Positions 32,259 through 41,672 of a DNA stretch of 64,000 bases are shown here, one piece after another. Location: the NCBI RefSeq assembly GCF_000987835.1, contig NZ_CP011308.1, positions 2,108,001-2,172,000 of the forward strand, written 5' to 3'. The notes beneath the pieces were generated by a model, which had not been told where the DNA came from, made no database searches, and saw nothing but the letters and a program-made list of their open reading frames with translations. This DNA is from Sulfurovum lithotrophicum (GTDB lineage Bacteria > Campylobacterota > Campylobacteria > Campylobacterales > Sulfurovaceae). The first letter of the stretch is position 1. Each line of letters opens with the position of its first letter. The translations under genes and the position numbers were made by a program.

Positions 32259-32804
32259 ATGAGTAGAATGAAGCAAAAGTACAATGACATCGTTCCTGCA
32301 CTTAGAGAAGAGTGCGGTGTAGAGAACACGATGCAGACTCCGAAGCTTGAGAAGATCGTTATCTCCGTCGGTGCCGGTGAAGAGGGAAGAGACTCCAAAC
32401 TCATCGCGAACATGGCAGATACGATCTCACTGATCGCCGGTCAAAAAGCGGTTATTGTCAATGCCAAGAAATCTGTTGCAGGTTTTAAAGCAAGAGAAGG
32501 TGCCCCATCCGGTATCAGAGTGACACTTAGAGGTGACAATATGTATAACTTCTTTGACAAACTCGTATCTATCGCTCTTCCAAGAGTGAAAGATTTTAGA
32601 GGTACGCCTAGAAAAGGTTTTGACGGACGCGGTAACTACAATTTCGGTCTTCAAGAACAGTTGATGTTCCCGGAAGTTGAGTTTGACAAGATCATCAAGA
32701 CCCACGGTATGAACATCACTATCGTGACCAGTACTGAAGATGACAAACAAGCATTCACGCTTTTGGAAAAGCTTGGTATGCCTTTCGCTAAAGGGAGAAA
32801 CTAA
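32259..32804 (+). CDS. rplE: 50S ribosomal protein L5
   Basis: 181 residues, with [36 protein letters not shown] and the C-terminal [21 protein letters not shown]5 binds 5S rRNA and touches the P-site tRNA. One-base overlap with rpsN. Confidence 0.97.
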   Translation: MSRMKQKYNDIVPALREECGVENTMQTPKLEKIVISVGAGEEGRDSKLIANMADTISLIAGQKAVIVNAKKSVAGFKAREGAPSGIRVTLRGDNMYNFFDKLVSIALPRVKDFRGTPRKGFDGRGNYNFGLQEQLMFPEVEFDKIIKTHGMNITIVTSTEDDKQAFTLLEKLGMPFAKGRN

Positions 32805-32989
32805 TGGCTAAGAAATCAATGATCGCAAAACAGAAGAGAAAAGCAAAGTTCTCTACTCAGGCGTATACAAGATGTAACATTTGCGGTAGACCTCACTCAG
32901 TATACAGAGACTTCGGTCTTTGCCGTGTGTGTTTAAGAAAAATGGCCAATGAAGGTCTAATTCCTGGTATGCGTAAAGCAAGCTGGTAA
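32804..32989 (+). CDS. rpsN: 30S ribosomal protein S14, zinc-binding type
   Basis: 61 residues with the four cysteines CNIC and CRVC of the short, zinc-containing (type Z, C+) S14 of the 30S head. Ends RKASW as usual. This form depends on zinc supply. Confidence 0.97.
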   Translation: MAKKSMIAKQKRKAKFSTQAYTRCNICGRPHSVYRDFGLCRVCLRKMANEGLIPGMRKASW

Positions 32990-33002
32990 GGAGAAGAAAA
33001 AG

Positions 33003-33398
33003 ATGATGACAGATATAATTGCAGACTCTCTTACTCGTATAAGAAATGCTGCGCAAAGAAGACTGGATGTAACAACACTTCTTCACTCAAATACAATTGA
33101 GGCTACAGTTGCGATTTTCGTAGACAAAGGGTACCTTGAGAGCTATAAAGTGAAAGAAGACGGAAACAAGAAGACAATTAAAGTGGTTCTTAAATATGAT
33201 GATGATGAAAAAAGCGTTATCAATGAGATAAAGAAGATCTCCAAGCCCGGACGTCGTGTTCACCAGGGTAAAGATGAGATTAGAACATTTAAAAATGGTT
33301 ACGGTACGCTGGTTGTTTCAACAAGCCAGGGTGTACTCGCAAACGATGAAGCGTATAAACGTGGAATCGGCGGCGAAGTAATCTGTAGTATTTGGTAA
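33003..33398 (+). CDS. rpsH: 30S ribosomal protein S8
   Basis: 131 residues; two consecutive ATGs (33003, 33006) are possible starts behind AAGGAG. Contains [17 protein letters not shown] and the C-terminal [21 protein letters not shown]8 binds the central domain of 16S rRNA and in E. coli represses the spc operon at the L5 region. Confidence 0.96.
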   Translation: MMTDIIADSLTRIRNAAQRRLDVTTLLHSNTIEATVAIFVDKGYLESYKVKEDGNKKTIKVVLKYDDDEKSVINEIKKISKPGRRVHQGKDEIRTFKNGYGTLVVSTSQGVLANDEAYKRGIGGEVICSIW

Positions 33399-33407
33399 GG
33401 AGACAAG

Positions 33408-33944
33408 ATGTCAAGAATAGGAAAAAGACCAGTAACTGTTCCAAGTGGTATTGAAGTATCACTCGACGGTACGACTCTCGTGGCTAAAAAAGGCAATCTT
33501 GAAAAAAGACTTGAGACTCACGGAAGAGTAGGCATCAACATTGATGGTTCAGAAGTGACCTTTACAAGAGTGGGTGATGAGAAGCAGGACGCAGCGTTCT
33601 GGGGAACATACAGAGCATTGTTCAACAACATTATGGTCGGACTTGACAAAGGTTACAGTAAATCTTTGGAGATCAACGGTGTTGGTTACAGAGCGGCAGT
33701 TGAAGGTAAAACACTGAAACTACAGCTTGGTTTCTCTCACGATGTAAACTTCGAGATCCCAGAGGGACTCGATATCAAAGTGGATAAGAATATCATTACA
33801 GTAAGTGGTACTGACAAGCAGGCAGTCGGTCAGGCTGCAGCTGAGATCAGAGCATACAGACCACCTGAGCCATACAAAGGTAAAGGCGTGAAGTACACAG
33901 ATGAAGTTATCATCAGAAAAGCTGGTAAAGCAGCTGGTAAGTAA
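33408..33944 (+). CDS. rplF: 50S ribosomal protein L6
   Basis: 178 residues: two similar domains, the first starting [17 protein letters not shown], the second containing the signature [18 protein letters not shown]. Located near the factor-binding site of the 50S. Confidence 0.97.
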   Translation: MSRIGKRPVTVPSGIEVSLDGTTLVAKKGNLEKRLETHGRVGINIDGSEVTFTRVGDEKQDAAFWGTYRALFNNIMVGLDKGYSKSLEINGVGYRAAVEGKTLKLQLGFSHDVNFEIPEGLDIKVDKNIITVSGTDKQAVGQAAAEIRAYRPPEPYKGKGVKYTDEVIIRKAGKAAGK

Positions 33945-33955
33945 GGAGCGGATAA

Positions 33956-34312
33956 ATGTTAAAAAGTATTCAAAAAAGAAAAAATAAACTCCGCGCTCAG
34001 AGAAAAGCCAGAGTCAAAGGGAAGATCTTCGGAACTGCCGAACTTCCAAGACTGACTGTTTACAAGTCAAACAAGCATTTCTATGCTCAGGCTATCGATG
34101 ACAATGCCGGTGCGACACTTGCATCGGCAGACGGTAGAAAACTCGGTCTTGGTGCAAACCAGGAAGATGTTAAAAAAGTAGCTGCCGAGATGGCTAAAAA
34201 CCTTGCTTCTGCAAACATTGAAACTGTTGTTTTCGACAGAAATGGTTACTTATACCACGGTGTTGTCGCATCATTTGCTGATGCGCTTAGAGAAGCCGGA
34301 ATCAAGTTTTAA
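33956..34312 (+). CDS. rplR: 50S ribosomal protein L18
   Basis: 118 residues with an N-terminal basic extension (KSIQKRKNKLRAQRKARVKG), LPRLTVYKSNKHFYAQ and the C-terminal RNGYLYHGVVASFADALREA. Binds 5S rRNA with L5. Confidence 0.97.
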   Translation: MLKSIQKRKNKLRAQRKARVKGKIFGTAELPRLTVYKSNKHFYAQAIDDNAGATLASADGRKLGLGANQEDVKKVAAEMAKNLASANIETVVFDRNGYLYHGVVASFADALREAGIKF

Positions 34313-34318
34313 GGAAGC

Positions 34319-34780
34319 ATGATGCAAAAGAACAATCATAACGAAGAAATCGAAAAAGAATTTGAAGAAGTGATCGTAAATATCGGTCGTGTTACCAAGG
34401 TTGTAAAGGGTGGTAGAAGATTCAGATTTACTGCACTTGTTGTCATTGGTGACAGGAAAGGTACAGTAGGGTACGGATTTGGTAAAGCCAAAGAGGTTCC
34501 TGATGCGATCAAAAAAGCGGTTGATGATGCACACAAGAACCTTGTGAAAGTCAACATCAAGGGTACCACTATCGCTCACGACATCGAGCACAAATTCAAC
34601 GCAAGTAGAATCGTGCTTAGACCGGCGAGTGAAGGTACAGGTGTTATTGCCGGTGGTGCTGCCAGACCAGTACTCGAACTTGCGGGTATTCAAGATGTAC
34701 TGAGCAAGTCTATCGGTTCTAACAACCCAAATAACCTGGTAAGAGCAACGATTCAAGCACTTACCAGAATCAAAGCGTAA
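34319..34780 (+). CDS. rpsE: 30S ribosomal protein S5
   Basis: 153 residues with the dsRBD-like motif [20 protein letters not shown] and [21 protein letters not shown]5 contributes to decoding accuracy. Two adjacent ATGs (34319, 34322) follow AAGGA. rpmD (L30), which commonly follows rpsE, is absent; rplO comes 10 nt later, as in other Campylobacterota. Confidence 0.97.
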   Translation: MMQKNNHNEEIEKEFEEVIVNIGRVTKVVKGGRRFRFTALVVIGDRKGTVGYGFGKAKEVPDAIKKAVDDAHKNLVKVNIKGTTIAHDIEHKFNASRIVLRPASEGTGVIAGGAARPVLELAGIQDVLSKSIGSNNPNNLVRATIQALTRIKA

Positions 34781-34790
34781 GGGGTAAAAT

Positions 34791-35189
34791 ATGGGTTTAC
34801 ATAATTTACAACCTGCTCCGGGATCAACTCGTAACAGAAAAAGAGTAGGTCGTGGTCAGGGTTCAGGAACAGGTAAAACAGCTGGACGCGGTAACAAAGG
34901 TCAGAAAGCAAGATCTGGTTACAGTAAAAAAAGAGGTTTCGAGGGTGGTCAAATGCCACTTTACAAAAGATTGCCTAAAGTCGGTTTCACTTCCAAAGTT
35001 GAGAAACCGTATGTGATCAATGTTGAAAAGATCAAAGCGATCGCTGAATTGGACGAGATCACTCTTGAGAGTATTGCATCTGTTCATAAATTGCAAAAAA
35101 CAGTGAAAAGAGTTAAATTGATCGGAGCTTCTGCAAAAGAGCTTGCAGCAAAGATCAAAGACGACGCTGTTACTACAAGCGGAAAATAA
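34791..35189 (+). CDS. rplO: 50S ribosomal protein L15
   Basis: 132 residues beginning [20 protein letters not shown], a glycine/basic-rich region ([15 protein letters not shown]) and [18 protein letters not shown] late-assembly 50S protein. The stop is 1 nt before the secY start. Confidence 0.97.
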   Translation: MGLHNLQPAPGSTRNRKRVGRGQGSGTGKTAGRGNKGQKARSGYSKKRGFEGGQMPLYKRLPKVGFTSKVEKPYVINVEKIKAIAELDEITLESIASVHKLQKTVKRVKLIGASAKELAAKIKDDAVTTSGK

Positions 35190-35190
35190 G

Positions 35191-36453
35191 ATGGGTAACG
35201 CTTTAACTCAAAAAATCCTCATTACATTAGGATTCCTTTTTGCGTACAGAGTTTTAGCCTATATTCCAACTCCAGGTGTTGACCTGGGCGTTATCAAAGA
35301 TTTCTTTGACAACAACTCAGGCAACGCTTTGGGAATGGCAAATATGTTCTCTGGCGGTGCCGTTCAGCGTTTAAGTATTATCTCCCTAGGTATTATGCCT
35401 TACATCACAGCTTCCATTGTTATGGAACTTCTTGCAGCAACTTTCCCAACACTTGGTCAAATGAAAAAAGAACGTGACGGCATGCAGAAATATATGCAGA
35501 TCATTCGTTATTTCACTATTTTTATTACTGTAGTTCAGGCTATCGGTGTATCTATGGGTCTTCAGAGTATGACAGGTTCTGCGGGACAGAGTGCAGTCAT
35601 GATTGATCCTGTAACATTTACCGTTTTGGCGACATTCTCTATGCTGACAGGTACAATGCTCTTGATGTGGATCGGTGAGCAGATCACTCAAAAAGGTATC
35701 GGTAACGGTATCTCGCTGATCATCTTTGCCGGGATCGTTTCAGGTCTTCCTGCCGCGATCTCCAATACGATCAGAGCGGTGAATGCCGGTGAGATGAACT
35801 TCTTGTTGATCATAGCTATTTTGGCAGTAATGCTACTTACGGTATTTGTCATTATCTATGTTGAGCTTGGTGAGAGAAGGGTTCCTATCTCCTACTCGAG
35901 AAAGACTATTATGCAAAATCAGACAAAGAGAGTGATGAACTACATCCCTGTCAAAGTGAACCTTTCAGGGGTGATTCCTCCTATCTTTGCATCGGCAGTG
36001 CTCATGTTCCCTCTTACCGTACTCCAGGCAAGCTCCAATAAGTGGCTGACCGCTATTGCGGATGCTTTGGCACCGGGAGGACTCGTATTTAACATAGCGA
36101 CTTTCGTTCTTGTTGTCTTCTTTGCCTTTTTCTATGCATCGATTGCATTCAATGCGAAAGATATTGCAGACAACCTCAAAAGACAGGGTGGTTTCATTCC
36201 CGGTGTCAGACCAGGTGAGCATACCAAAGAGTTCCTCAATGAAGTGGCAAGCAGACTAACAGGATCAGGTGCTATCTATCTGGCGATCATCTCAACGGTA
36301 CCGTTTGCGATCATTTCGGGTATGGGTGCGAGCTTCTACTTCGGTGGGGTCTCTGTACTTATTATCGTACAGGTCGCACTTGACACTATGAGAAAGATCG
36401 AAGCACAAAGAACCATGAACCAATATGATACATTAGGGAATGTAGGTCTATAA
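35191..36453 (+). CDS. secY: preprotein translocase subunit SecY
   Basis: 420 residues with ten predicted transmembrane segments. It has GSGNALGMANMFSGGAVQR-like NNSGNALGMANMFSGGAVQ near the plug and lateral gate, and the conserved cytoplasmic loop GERRVPISYSRK. Start at ATG 35191 (MGNALTQKILI); the longer frame from 35143 lies inside rplO. SecY is the protein-conducting channel with SecE and SecG. The adk gene, often next to it, is absent. Confidence 0.97.
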   Translation: MGNALTQKILITLGFLFAYRVLAYIPTPGVDLGVIKDFFDNNSGNALGMANMFSGGAVQRLSIISLGIMPYITASIVMELLAATFPTLGQMKKERDGMQKYMQIIRYFTIFITVVQAIGVSMGLQSMTGSAGQSAVMIDPVTFTVLATFSMLTGTMLLMWIGEQITQKGIGNGISLIIFAGIVSGLPAAISNTIRAVNAGEMNFLLIIAILAVMLLTVFVIIYVELGERRVPISYSRKTIMQNQTKRVMNYIPVKVNLSGVIPPIFASAVLMFPLTVLQASSNKWLTAIADALAPGGLVFNIATFVLVVFFAFFYASIAFNAKDIADNLKRQGGFIPGVRPGEHTKEFLNEVASRLTGSGAIYLAIISTVPFAIISGMGASFYFGGVSVLIIVQVALDTMRKIEAQRTMNQYDTLGNVGL

Positions 36454-37211
36454 TGGCTATTGCACTACGAAAACCCGACGAGATTGCCAAGCTTCAAAAA
36501 GCCGGCGAGATCGTTGGCAAAACACTCCAATATCTCCAAAGCATCATCAAACCGGGCATGACACTCAAAGAGATCGATACTTTGGGTGAAACCTTTATCC
36601 GTGAACATGGTGCTATTCCCTCATTTAAAGGTCTCTACGGTTTTAGCGGTTCTGTATGTACCTCTTTGAATGAAGTATGTATTCATGGCGTCCCAAATGA
36701 TACGGTTATTAAAGAAGGTGATATTCTCGGACTTGACATCGGTACGAAACTCGATGGATATTTCGGTGATGCCGCAATCACAATAGCCGTTGGAAAAGTC
36801 TCTGCAGAAGATGAAGCACTCATCGCGTGTTCCAAAGGGGCACTCTACCATGCGATCGAGTCGATTAAACCAGGAATGCGTTTCAAGGAACTGACAAAAA
36901 TACTTGAGGACTACATTACCGAGGCTGGCTTTGTACCGTTACGTGACTATTGTGGTCATGGTATCGGGACCAAACCTCATGACGAACCCAATATTCCAAA
37001 CTATCTAGAGGGTAAACCCAATCAGGGGCCCAAGATCAAGAATGGAATGGTCTTCTGTCTTGAACCCATGGTATGTCAGAAGAGCGGTACACCCGTACTG
37101 CTTGAAGACCAGTGGTCAGTTGTGAGTGAAGATGGTCTTCGAACCAGTCATTATGAACATCAGGTAGCGGTGGTCGACGGCAAAGCTGTCATACTAACAG
37201 AAGCGAAGTAA
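36453..37211 (+). CDS. map: methionine aminopeptidase, type I
   Basis: 252 residues with the metal ligands visible in LGLDIGTKLDGYFGDAA, CGHGIGTKPHDEPNIPNY and FCLEPMVC. It removes the initiator methionine from nascent proteins. The start overlaps the secY stop by 1 nt (TAATG). Confidence 0.97.
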   Translation: MAIALRKPDEIAKLQKAGEIVGKTLQYLQSIIKPGMTLKEIDTLGETFIREHGAIPSFKGLYGFSGSVCTSLNEVCIHGVPNDTVIKEGDILGLDIGTKLDGYFGDAAITIAVGKVSAEDEALIACSKGALYHAIESIKPGMRFKELTKILEDYITEAGFVPLRDYCGHGIGTKPHDEPNIPNYLEGKPNQGPKIKNGMVFCLEPMVCQKSGTPVLLEDQWSVVSEDGLRTSHYEHQVAVVDGKAVILTEAK

Positions 37212-37234
37212 CGTAGAAAAACAAGGAATTCAAA

Positions 37235-37453
37235 ATGGCAAAAGATGACGTAATAGAGATTGATGGCAAAGTGGTTGAAGCATTGCCAAATGCAACCTTC
37301 AGAGTAGAGTTGGACAATGGGCATATCGTTCTTTGTCACATTGCAGGCAAAATGAGAATGCACTATATCAAGATCCTTCCGGGTGACAAGGTGAAGGTCG
37401 AACTTACGCCTTACAGCCTTGACAAAGGGCGTATCACTTTCAGATACAAATAA
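37235..37453 (+). CDS. infA: translation initiation factor IF-1
   Basis: 72 residues, the standard length, an OB fold beginning [20 protein letters not shown] and ending [12 protein letters not shown]-1 blocks the A site during initiation. 23 nt after map; a REP-like hairpin follows directly. Confidence 0.98.
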   Translation: MAKDDVIEIDGKVVEALPNATFRVELDNGHIVLCHIAGKMRMHYIKILPGDKVKVELTPYSLDKGRITFRYK

Positions 37454-37460
37454 AAAATTT

Positions 37461-37486
37461 GGTGCTGTGGGGACACAGCACCCTAC
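37461..37486. repeat. REP-like hairpin with GTAG head after infA
   Basis: GGTGCTGTG-GGGA-CACAGCACC (9-bp stem) followed by CTAC, so the minus strand reads GTAG plus palindrome. Located 8 nt after infA, it may also attenuate or terminate transcription, although only a short T run (CTATTTTTC) follows 20 nt later. Confidence 0.7.
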
Positions 37487-37546
37487 ACCTTCCCCCTATT
37501 TTTCATACACTCTTTCAATATAAGAAAACATTAATAATCATTTCGG

Positions 37547-37779
37547 TATAATCCTCCTCCCTATTACTATAGGTATAGGAAACTGCGCGAAGAATCTTTG
37601 ATTAATTCGCACCGATTACTCAAGGGTTGGATCATGACAAGCTCGATGATCCACGCAACTAAAGGTGCAACAAAAGACAAAAGCGACTAGTCGCGCGGGC
37701 CCGCTATTGCAGCGGACTTAGCGTCAGCGTAGTGTGTAGGGCTTTGCTCTATACACGTTATCATATAGGAGAAAACCCA
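37547..37779 (+). promoter_or_regulatory. promoter and structured leader of the rpmJ-rpsM-rpsK-rpsD-rpoA-rplQ transcript
   Basis: TATAAT at 37547-37552 is followed by about 220 nt without a sizeable ORF but with several stems: TGCG...CGCA with an inner GAATC stem, GGATCAT/ATGATCC, the palindromes GCGACTAGTCGC and GCGGGCCCGC, and an 11-bp hairpin GTGTGTAGGGC-TTT-GCTCTATACAC. The last ends 14 nt before the rpmJ ribosome binding site. In E. coli the alpha operon leader binds S4 (rpsD). A similar autoregulation is a plausible reading. A possible 18-codon ORF ([18 protein letters not shown]) lies inside. Confidence 0.6.
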
Positions 37780-37893
37780 ATGAAGGTTAGACCATCAGTA
37801 AAGAAGATGTGTGACGATTGCAAAGTGATCAAGCGCAAGGGTATCGTACGCGTGATTTGTAAAAATCCAAAACATAAACAGAGACAAGGATAA
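37780..37893 (+). CDS. rpmJ: 50S ribosomal protein L36
   Basis: 37 residues, [20 protein letters not shown] onwards, with the zinc-ribbon ligands CDDC, C in RVICKNP and H in KHKQRQG. AGGAG lies 9 nt before the ATG. Two bases separate it from rpsM. This is the zinc-containing C+ form. Confidence 0.97.
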   Translation: MKVRPSVKKMCDDCKVIKRKGIVRVICKNPKHKQRQG

Positions 37894-37895
37894 AC

Positions 37896-38258
37896 ATGGC
37901 ACGTATAGCAGGTGTTGATTTACCACAGAAAAAAAGAATAGAGTATGCATTGACATATATCTACGGTATCGGATTGACAACGTCAAGAAAGATCCTCGAC
38001 AGAACAGGTATTGACTACAATACAAGAGTCCATGAACTTACAGATGCTCAGGCGGCAACGATCCGTAATGACATCCAAGAGAACATTATGGTGGAAGGTG
38101 ACCTTAGAAAAAAAGTAACACTTGACATCAAAGCACTTATGGATTTAGGATCTTACAGAGGTCTGAGACACAGAAGAGGACTGCCTTGTCGTGGTCAAAA
38201 AACGAAGACAAACGCGCGTACCAGAAAAGGTAAGCGTAAAACTGTCGGCGCAGCGTAA
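37896..38258 (+). CDS. rpsM: 30S ribosomal protein S13
   Basis: 120 residues starting [20 protein letters not shown], with [12 protein letters not shown] (helix-hairpin-helix-like) and the basic tail [21 protein letters not shown]13 bridges the 30S head to L5 and the P-site tRNA. Confidence 0.98.
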   Translation: MARIAGVDLPQKKRIEYALTYIYGIGLTTSRKILDRTGIDYNTRVHELTDAQAATIRNDIQENIMVEGDLRKKVTLDIKALMDLGSYRGLRHRRGLPCRGQKTKTNARTRKGKRKTVGAA

Positions 38259-38271
38259 GGAGTAGCAAAGT

Positions 38272-38646
38272 ATGGCTAAGAAAAAAGCAAAAAAAAGTAT
38301 TGCTAAAGGTGTAGTTTACGTAGCTGCAACTTTCAATAACACTGTGATCACAGTGACTGACGAGATGGGAAATGTTATCGCATGGAGTTCTGCAGGAGCA
38401 CTTGGTTTCAAAGGTTCCAAGAAATCAACTCCTTTTGCAGCAACAGAAGCAGTTGCAGATGCAATGGCTAAAGCGAAAGAGAACGGTATCAAAGAAGTTG
38501 GGATCAAAGTACAGGGTCCCGGTTCCGGTAGAGATACAGCGGTTAAAGCGATCGGTGCAACTGAAGGAATTCGTGTATCATTCCTTAAAGACATCACTCC
38601 GCTGCCACACAATGGTTGTAGACCACCTAAGAAGAGAAGGGTATAA
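38272..38646 (+). CDS. rpsK: 30S ribosomal protein S11
   Basis: 124 residues with [33 protein letters not shown] and the C-terminal [19 protein letters not shown]11 lies on the 30S platform near the mRNA exit. Two bases before rpsD. Confidence 0.98.
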   Translation: MAKKKAKKSIAKGVVYVAATFNNTVITVTDEMGNVIAWSSAGALGFKGSKKSTPFAATEAVADAMAKAKENGIKEVGIKVQGPGSGRDTAVKAIGATEGIRVSFLKDITPLPHNGCRPPKKRRV

Positions 38647-38648
38647 GC

Positions 38649-39275
38649 ATGGCAAGATATAGAGGTCCAGTTGAAAGACTTGAAAGAAGACTTGGTGTTG
38701 ATCTTGGTTTGAAAGGTGAGAGAAGACTCGCTGGTAAATCTGCATTGGAAAAAAGACCATATGCTCCGGGACAACATGGGCAGAGAAGAACAAAGATCAG
38801 TGAATATGGTCTTCAGCTTCAGGAAAAGCAAAAAGCAAAGTTCATGTACGGTGTTTCTGAAAAACAGTTTAGATCACTTTACAAAGAAGCAAACTCAAAA
38901 GAGGGGAATACGGGTGCTATCCTTATCCAACTTCTTGAGCAGAGACTTGACAACGTCGTTTACAGAATGGGTTTTGCAACGACAAGGGCATCTGCAAGAC
39001 AATTCGTAAACCACGGACATGTACTTGTTGACGGTAAAAGAGTTGACATTCCTTCTTACAGAGTAAAAGCAGGTCAGAAGATCGAGATCAGAGAAAAGAG
39101 TAAAACCAACCCTCAGATCCTTAGAGCAATCGAATTGACCAACCAGACCGGTATGGTCGAGTGGGTTGATGTTGACAAAGAGAAACTCTTCGGGATCTTC
39201 AGTAGAGTTCCAGCAAGAGAAGAGATAGCAATCCCAGTTGAAGAGCGTCTAATCGTCGAGCTTTATTCTAAATAA
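38649..39275 (+). CDS. rpsD: 30S ribosomal protein S4
   Basis: 208 residues: N-terminal RNA-binding domain and an S4 domain with [20 protein letters not shown] and [20 protein letters not shown]. No zinc cysteines in the N-terminal region. S4 nucleates 30S assembly and is the translational repressor of the alpha operon in E. coli. Confidence 0.98.
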   Translation: MARYRGPVERLERRLGVDLGLKGERRLAGKSALEKRPYAPGQHGQRRTKISEYGLQLQEKQKAKFMYGVSEKQFRSLYKEANSKEGNTGAILIQLLEQRLDNVVYRMGFATTRASARQFVNHGHVLVDGKRVDIPSYRVKAGQKIEIREKSKTNPQILRAIELTNQTGMVEWVDVDKEKLFGIFSRVPAREEIAIPVEERLIVELYSK

Positions 39276-39294
39276 TCTTAGTAAAGGCCTGTTA

Positions 39295-40296
39295 ATGAGA
39301 AAAATTAAAGTTGCACCATTTATGCCAACAGAGGTAGAAGTCAACGAGATCAGTGCTAACCGTGCCGAAATCGTGGCCTATCCTTTTGAGAGTGGCTATG
39401 CTGTTACACTCGCCCACCCGTTGAGAAGACTCATTCTTGGATCTTCCATCGGGTATGCACCGATCTCTGTAAAGATCGAAGGTGCTGCACACGAGTTTGA
39501 CAATATAAGAGGTATGCACGAAGATGTGGCTGTATTTATCATCAACCTCAAGAACATCCGTTTCAAAATTAAAGACGGAAGTGACAGAGTAGAACTTAAA
39601 TACAGTTTTTCAGGATATAAAGAAGTTACAGCACAGGATCTGAACAACGACCAGATTGAAGTAGTGAACGGCGACCTTCCTCTGGCGACACTGAATGAAG
39701 ATGCGGAACTGAACTTCACCATGGTTGTTGCCAAGGGTATCGGTTATGTGCCGAGTGAAGACCTCAGAGATGATATCGAAGCAGACAGCATTGCACTGGA
39801 TGCCTTTTTTACACCTGTAAGAAAAGCAAACTACAAGATCGAGCCTGTACTTGTAGAGGACAATCCAAATTTCGAAAAGATCATATTTGACATCGAAACA
39901 GATGCGCAGATCGGTCCTGTTGAAGCATTTACCAATGCATTGGAAGTGATGAACAAGCAACTCTCTGTCTTTAATGGTGTACTGGATGTAGATATCAGCA
40001 CAACTTTGCCAAAGAGAACGAATGATGACAGTGAACTAAAACCGTTCCTCACAGCGGTAGATGCACTTGGGCTAAGTGCAAGATCATTCAACTCGCTTGA
40101 CAGAGCCGGTATCAAATATCTCGGTGAATTGGTATTGATGGGTGAAAATGAGATCAAAAACATTAAAAATCTCGGCAAAAAGTCTCTTGATGAGATCAAT
40201 GAGTGTCTCGTAGAGCACGGATTTGGCCCTGAATTTGAACTCAAAGAGAGTACAAGAGCGAATCTTGTCAAAAAATTAGAACAACTTAAAGCATAG
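39295..40296 (+). CDS. rpoA: RNA polymerase alpha subunit
   Basis: 333 residues. The N-terminal dimerisation domain contains VTLAHPLRRLILGSSIGYAP; the linker is followed by the C-terminal DNA-binding domain with LGLSARSFNSLDRAGIKYLG and LGKKSLDEINECL. It assembles RNA polymerase and contacts UP elements and activators. 19 nt after rpsD with AAAGG before the ATG. Confidence 0.98.
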   Translation: MRKIKVAPFMPTEVEVNEISANRAEIVAYPFESGYAVTLAHPLRRLILGSSIGYAPISVKIEGAAHEFDNIRGMHEDVAVFIINLKNIRFKIKDGSDRVELKYSFSGYKEVTAQDLNNDQIEVVNGDLPLATLNEDAELNFTMVVAKGIGYVPSEDLRDDIEADSIALDAFFTPVRKANYKIEPVLVEDNPNFEKIIFDIETDAQIGPVEAFTNALEVMNKQLSVFNGVLDVDISTTLPKRTNDDSELKPFLTAVDALGLSARSFNSLDRAGIKYLGELVLMGENEIKNIKNLGKKSLDEINECLVEHGFGPEFELKESTRANLVKKLEQLKA

Positions 40297-40327
40297 TTGT
40301 TCGCGTAACAGTACATAAAGGACAGAC

Positions 40328-40678
40328 ATGAGACATAAGCATGGTTACCGCAAGTTAAACAGAACGTCTGCTCACAGAGCAGCACTTCTGAAGAACCTTT
40401 CTATTGCTTTGACAAAAGAAGGTAGAATCGAAACTACATTACCAAAAGCAAAAGAACTGAGAAGTTATTATGAGAAGCTGATCACAAAAGCAGCATCCGG
40501 TGACTTCAATGCACACAGAGCGATCTTCGCAATGTTACAGCACAAAGAGTGCACAAACACTATCGTAAATGAAATTGCACCCAAGTATGCAGATAGAAAC
40601 GGTGGATACACAAGAATCATCAAAACTCGTATGAGAAAAGGCGACTCTGCACCAATGGCGATTATCGAACTCGTATAA
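40328..40678 (+). CDS. rplQ: 50S ribosomal protein L17
   Basis: 116 residues beginning [20 protein letters not shown], with [20 protein letters not shown] and the C-terminal [20 protein letters not shown]. Last gene of the ribosomal block; a hairpin follows. Confidence 0.98.
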   Translation: MRHKHGYRKLNRTSAHRAALLKNLSIALTKEGRIETTLPKAKELRSYYEKLITKAASGDFNAHRAIFAMLQHKECTNTIVNEIAPKYADRNGGYTRIIKTRMRKGDSAPMAIIELV

Positions 40679-40692
40679 TCCCACTTCAGTAT

Positions 40693-40711
40693 TTCAAGGC
40701 ACCGCCTTGAA
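40693..40711 (+). terminator. hairpin after rplQ
   Basis: Perfect 8-bp stem TTCAAGGC/GCCTTGAA with ACC loop, 15 nt after the rplQ stop. There is no T run, so termination may need Rho or be incomplete. Confidence 0.6.
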
Positions 40712-40772
40712 TACGACCTTCACTATTTAATCACATCTTTTTACATTTCAACAATCATATTAGGGCACCTCT

Positions 40773-40791
40773 AATAACCCTAATTCAGACA
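40773..40791. repeat. solo end of a MITE-like element
   Basis: GGGCACCTCTAATAACCC is identical to the outer end of the right terminal repeat of the element at 61401-61666. No matching right end was found up to 40915, so this is a solo or eroded terminus. The rest of 40712-40915 has no gene; a small stem GTTTGGC/GCCAAAC is present. Confidence 0.65.
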
Positions 40792-40915
40792 TTGCCTGAA
40801 CGTTTGGCATGGCCAAACCTACCAAAGCACCGTAATATGTCGGTAGTTCCCTCTCTCACACCGTAACGTTATGTACGTTAAACATGTTGTTCCTTGGACA
40901 CAGAGACGTTGAGTG

Positions 40916-41659
40916 TTATCCTTTTTGGATCTCTCCGGTGTAGCCAATGATACCCGGACGAAGGTTACTGACATGTTCGAAGCCCAGTGATTTCATGGCA
41001 TGCTGTACCTGGAAACTTCTGCTTCCTGTATGACAGTAAACAACGACAGGATGCTTTTTCTTGTCGCTGTGTTCCTCTATCTTGGCATAAAACTGCGAGG
41101 TCGGGACCAGTACATCCGTTCCGACGATGTGTCCCATCTGGAACTCCATGAATTCGCGAACGTCCATCAATATAAAGTCTACCATGCCCAGCGAGCGTGC
41201 CTCGATAAGGGCCTCCAGTTCATCACCGTCAAGCTGCTCTTCCTTTAGGAGTTGTTCTGCCTGTTCTTTGGTGAGACCTTTAGAGTGCTGGTGAACGATC
41301 TCTTCTATTTCATTCTTCTTCTTTTCTGCTTCCGCATATTCAGGTGTGCAGAAGATCCCGCAGTGGCAGAGGCCGTCTTCAGGGATCTCCTTTTCCAAAG
41401 CGGGTTTGCAGGGGCAGATGCGGTTGTCTGCCGCTTTTTGCTCCTCTTTCGTCTCGCCTATGACCATAAAACAGGGACAGTAGCGTTTCCCATAGATAAG
41501 TCTGTTGCGGGCAAGGCCCATGGCAACTCCCTCATTGACTTCCTCATTGGGGTTCTGCACAAAACCGAACTGTTTGTTCACTTTCTCTACAAAATTCCAT
41601 GTTTTTTCAAGTTCTGCCTGAAATTCATCAGAATTCATATCTATCTGTACCATATACAA
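40916..41659 (-). CDS. ferredoxin:thioredoxin reductase-like domain fused to rhodanese
   Basis: 247 residues. The first half has the CPC...CPC...CHC pattern of the FTR catalytic (beta) subunit: YCPCFMVIG, ICPCKPALE and LCHCGIFC. These would bind a 4Fe-4S cluster and a redox disulfide. A helical charged linker (about 105-150) leads to a rhodanese domain with DVREFMEFQMGHI and the active-site loop VVYCHTGSRS. The FTR part would receive electrons from ferredoxin and the rhodanese part could handle persulfide sulfur, so a persulfide or disulfide reductase role fits a sulfur oxidiser. This is inference. It is followed by a lipoprotein gene in the same direction 13 nt upstream. Confidence 0.85.
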   Translation of the reverse strand: MYMVQIDMNSDEFQAELEKTWNFVEKVNKQFGFVQNPNEEVNEGVAMGLARNRLIYGKRYCPCFMVIGETKEEQKAADNRICPCKPALEKEIPEDGLCHCGIFCTPEYAEAEKKKNEIEEIVHQHSKGLTKEQAEQLLKEEQLDGDELEALIEARSLGMVDFILMDVREFMEFQMGHIVGTDVLVPTSQFYAKIEEHSDKKKHPVVVYCHTGSRSFQVQHAMKSLGFEHVSNLRPGIIGYTGEIQKG

Positions 41660-41672
41660 TGCCCTTTGTGTA

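Noticed and set aside
31616-32413. 265-codon open frame on the minus strand
   Set aside because: It lies opposite rplN, rplX and rplE and has the composition of an antisense shadow.
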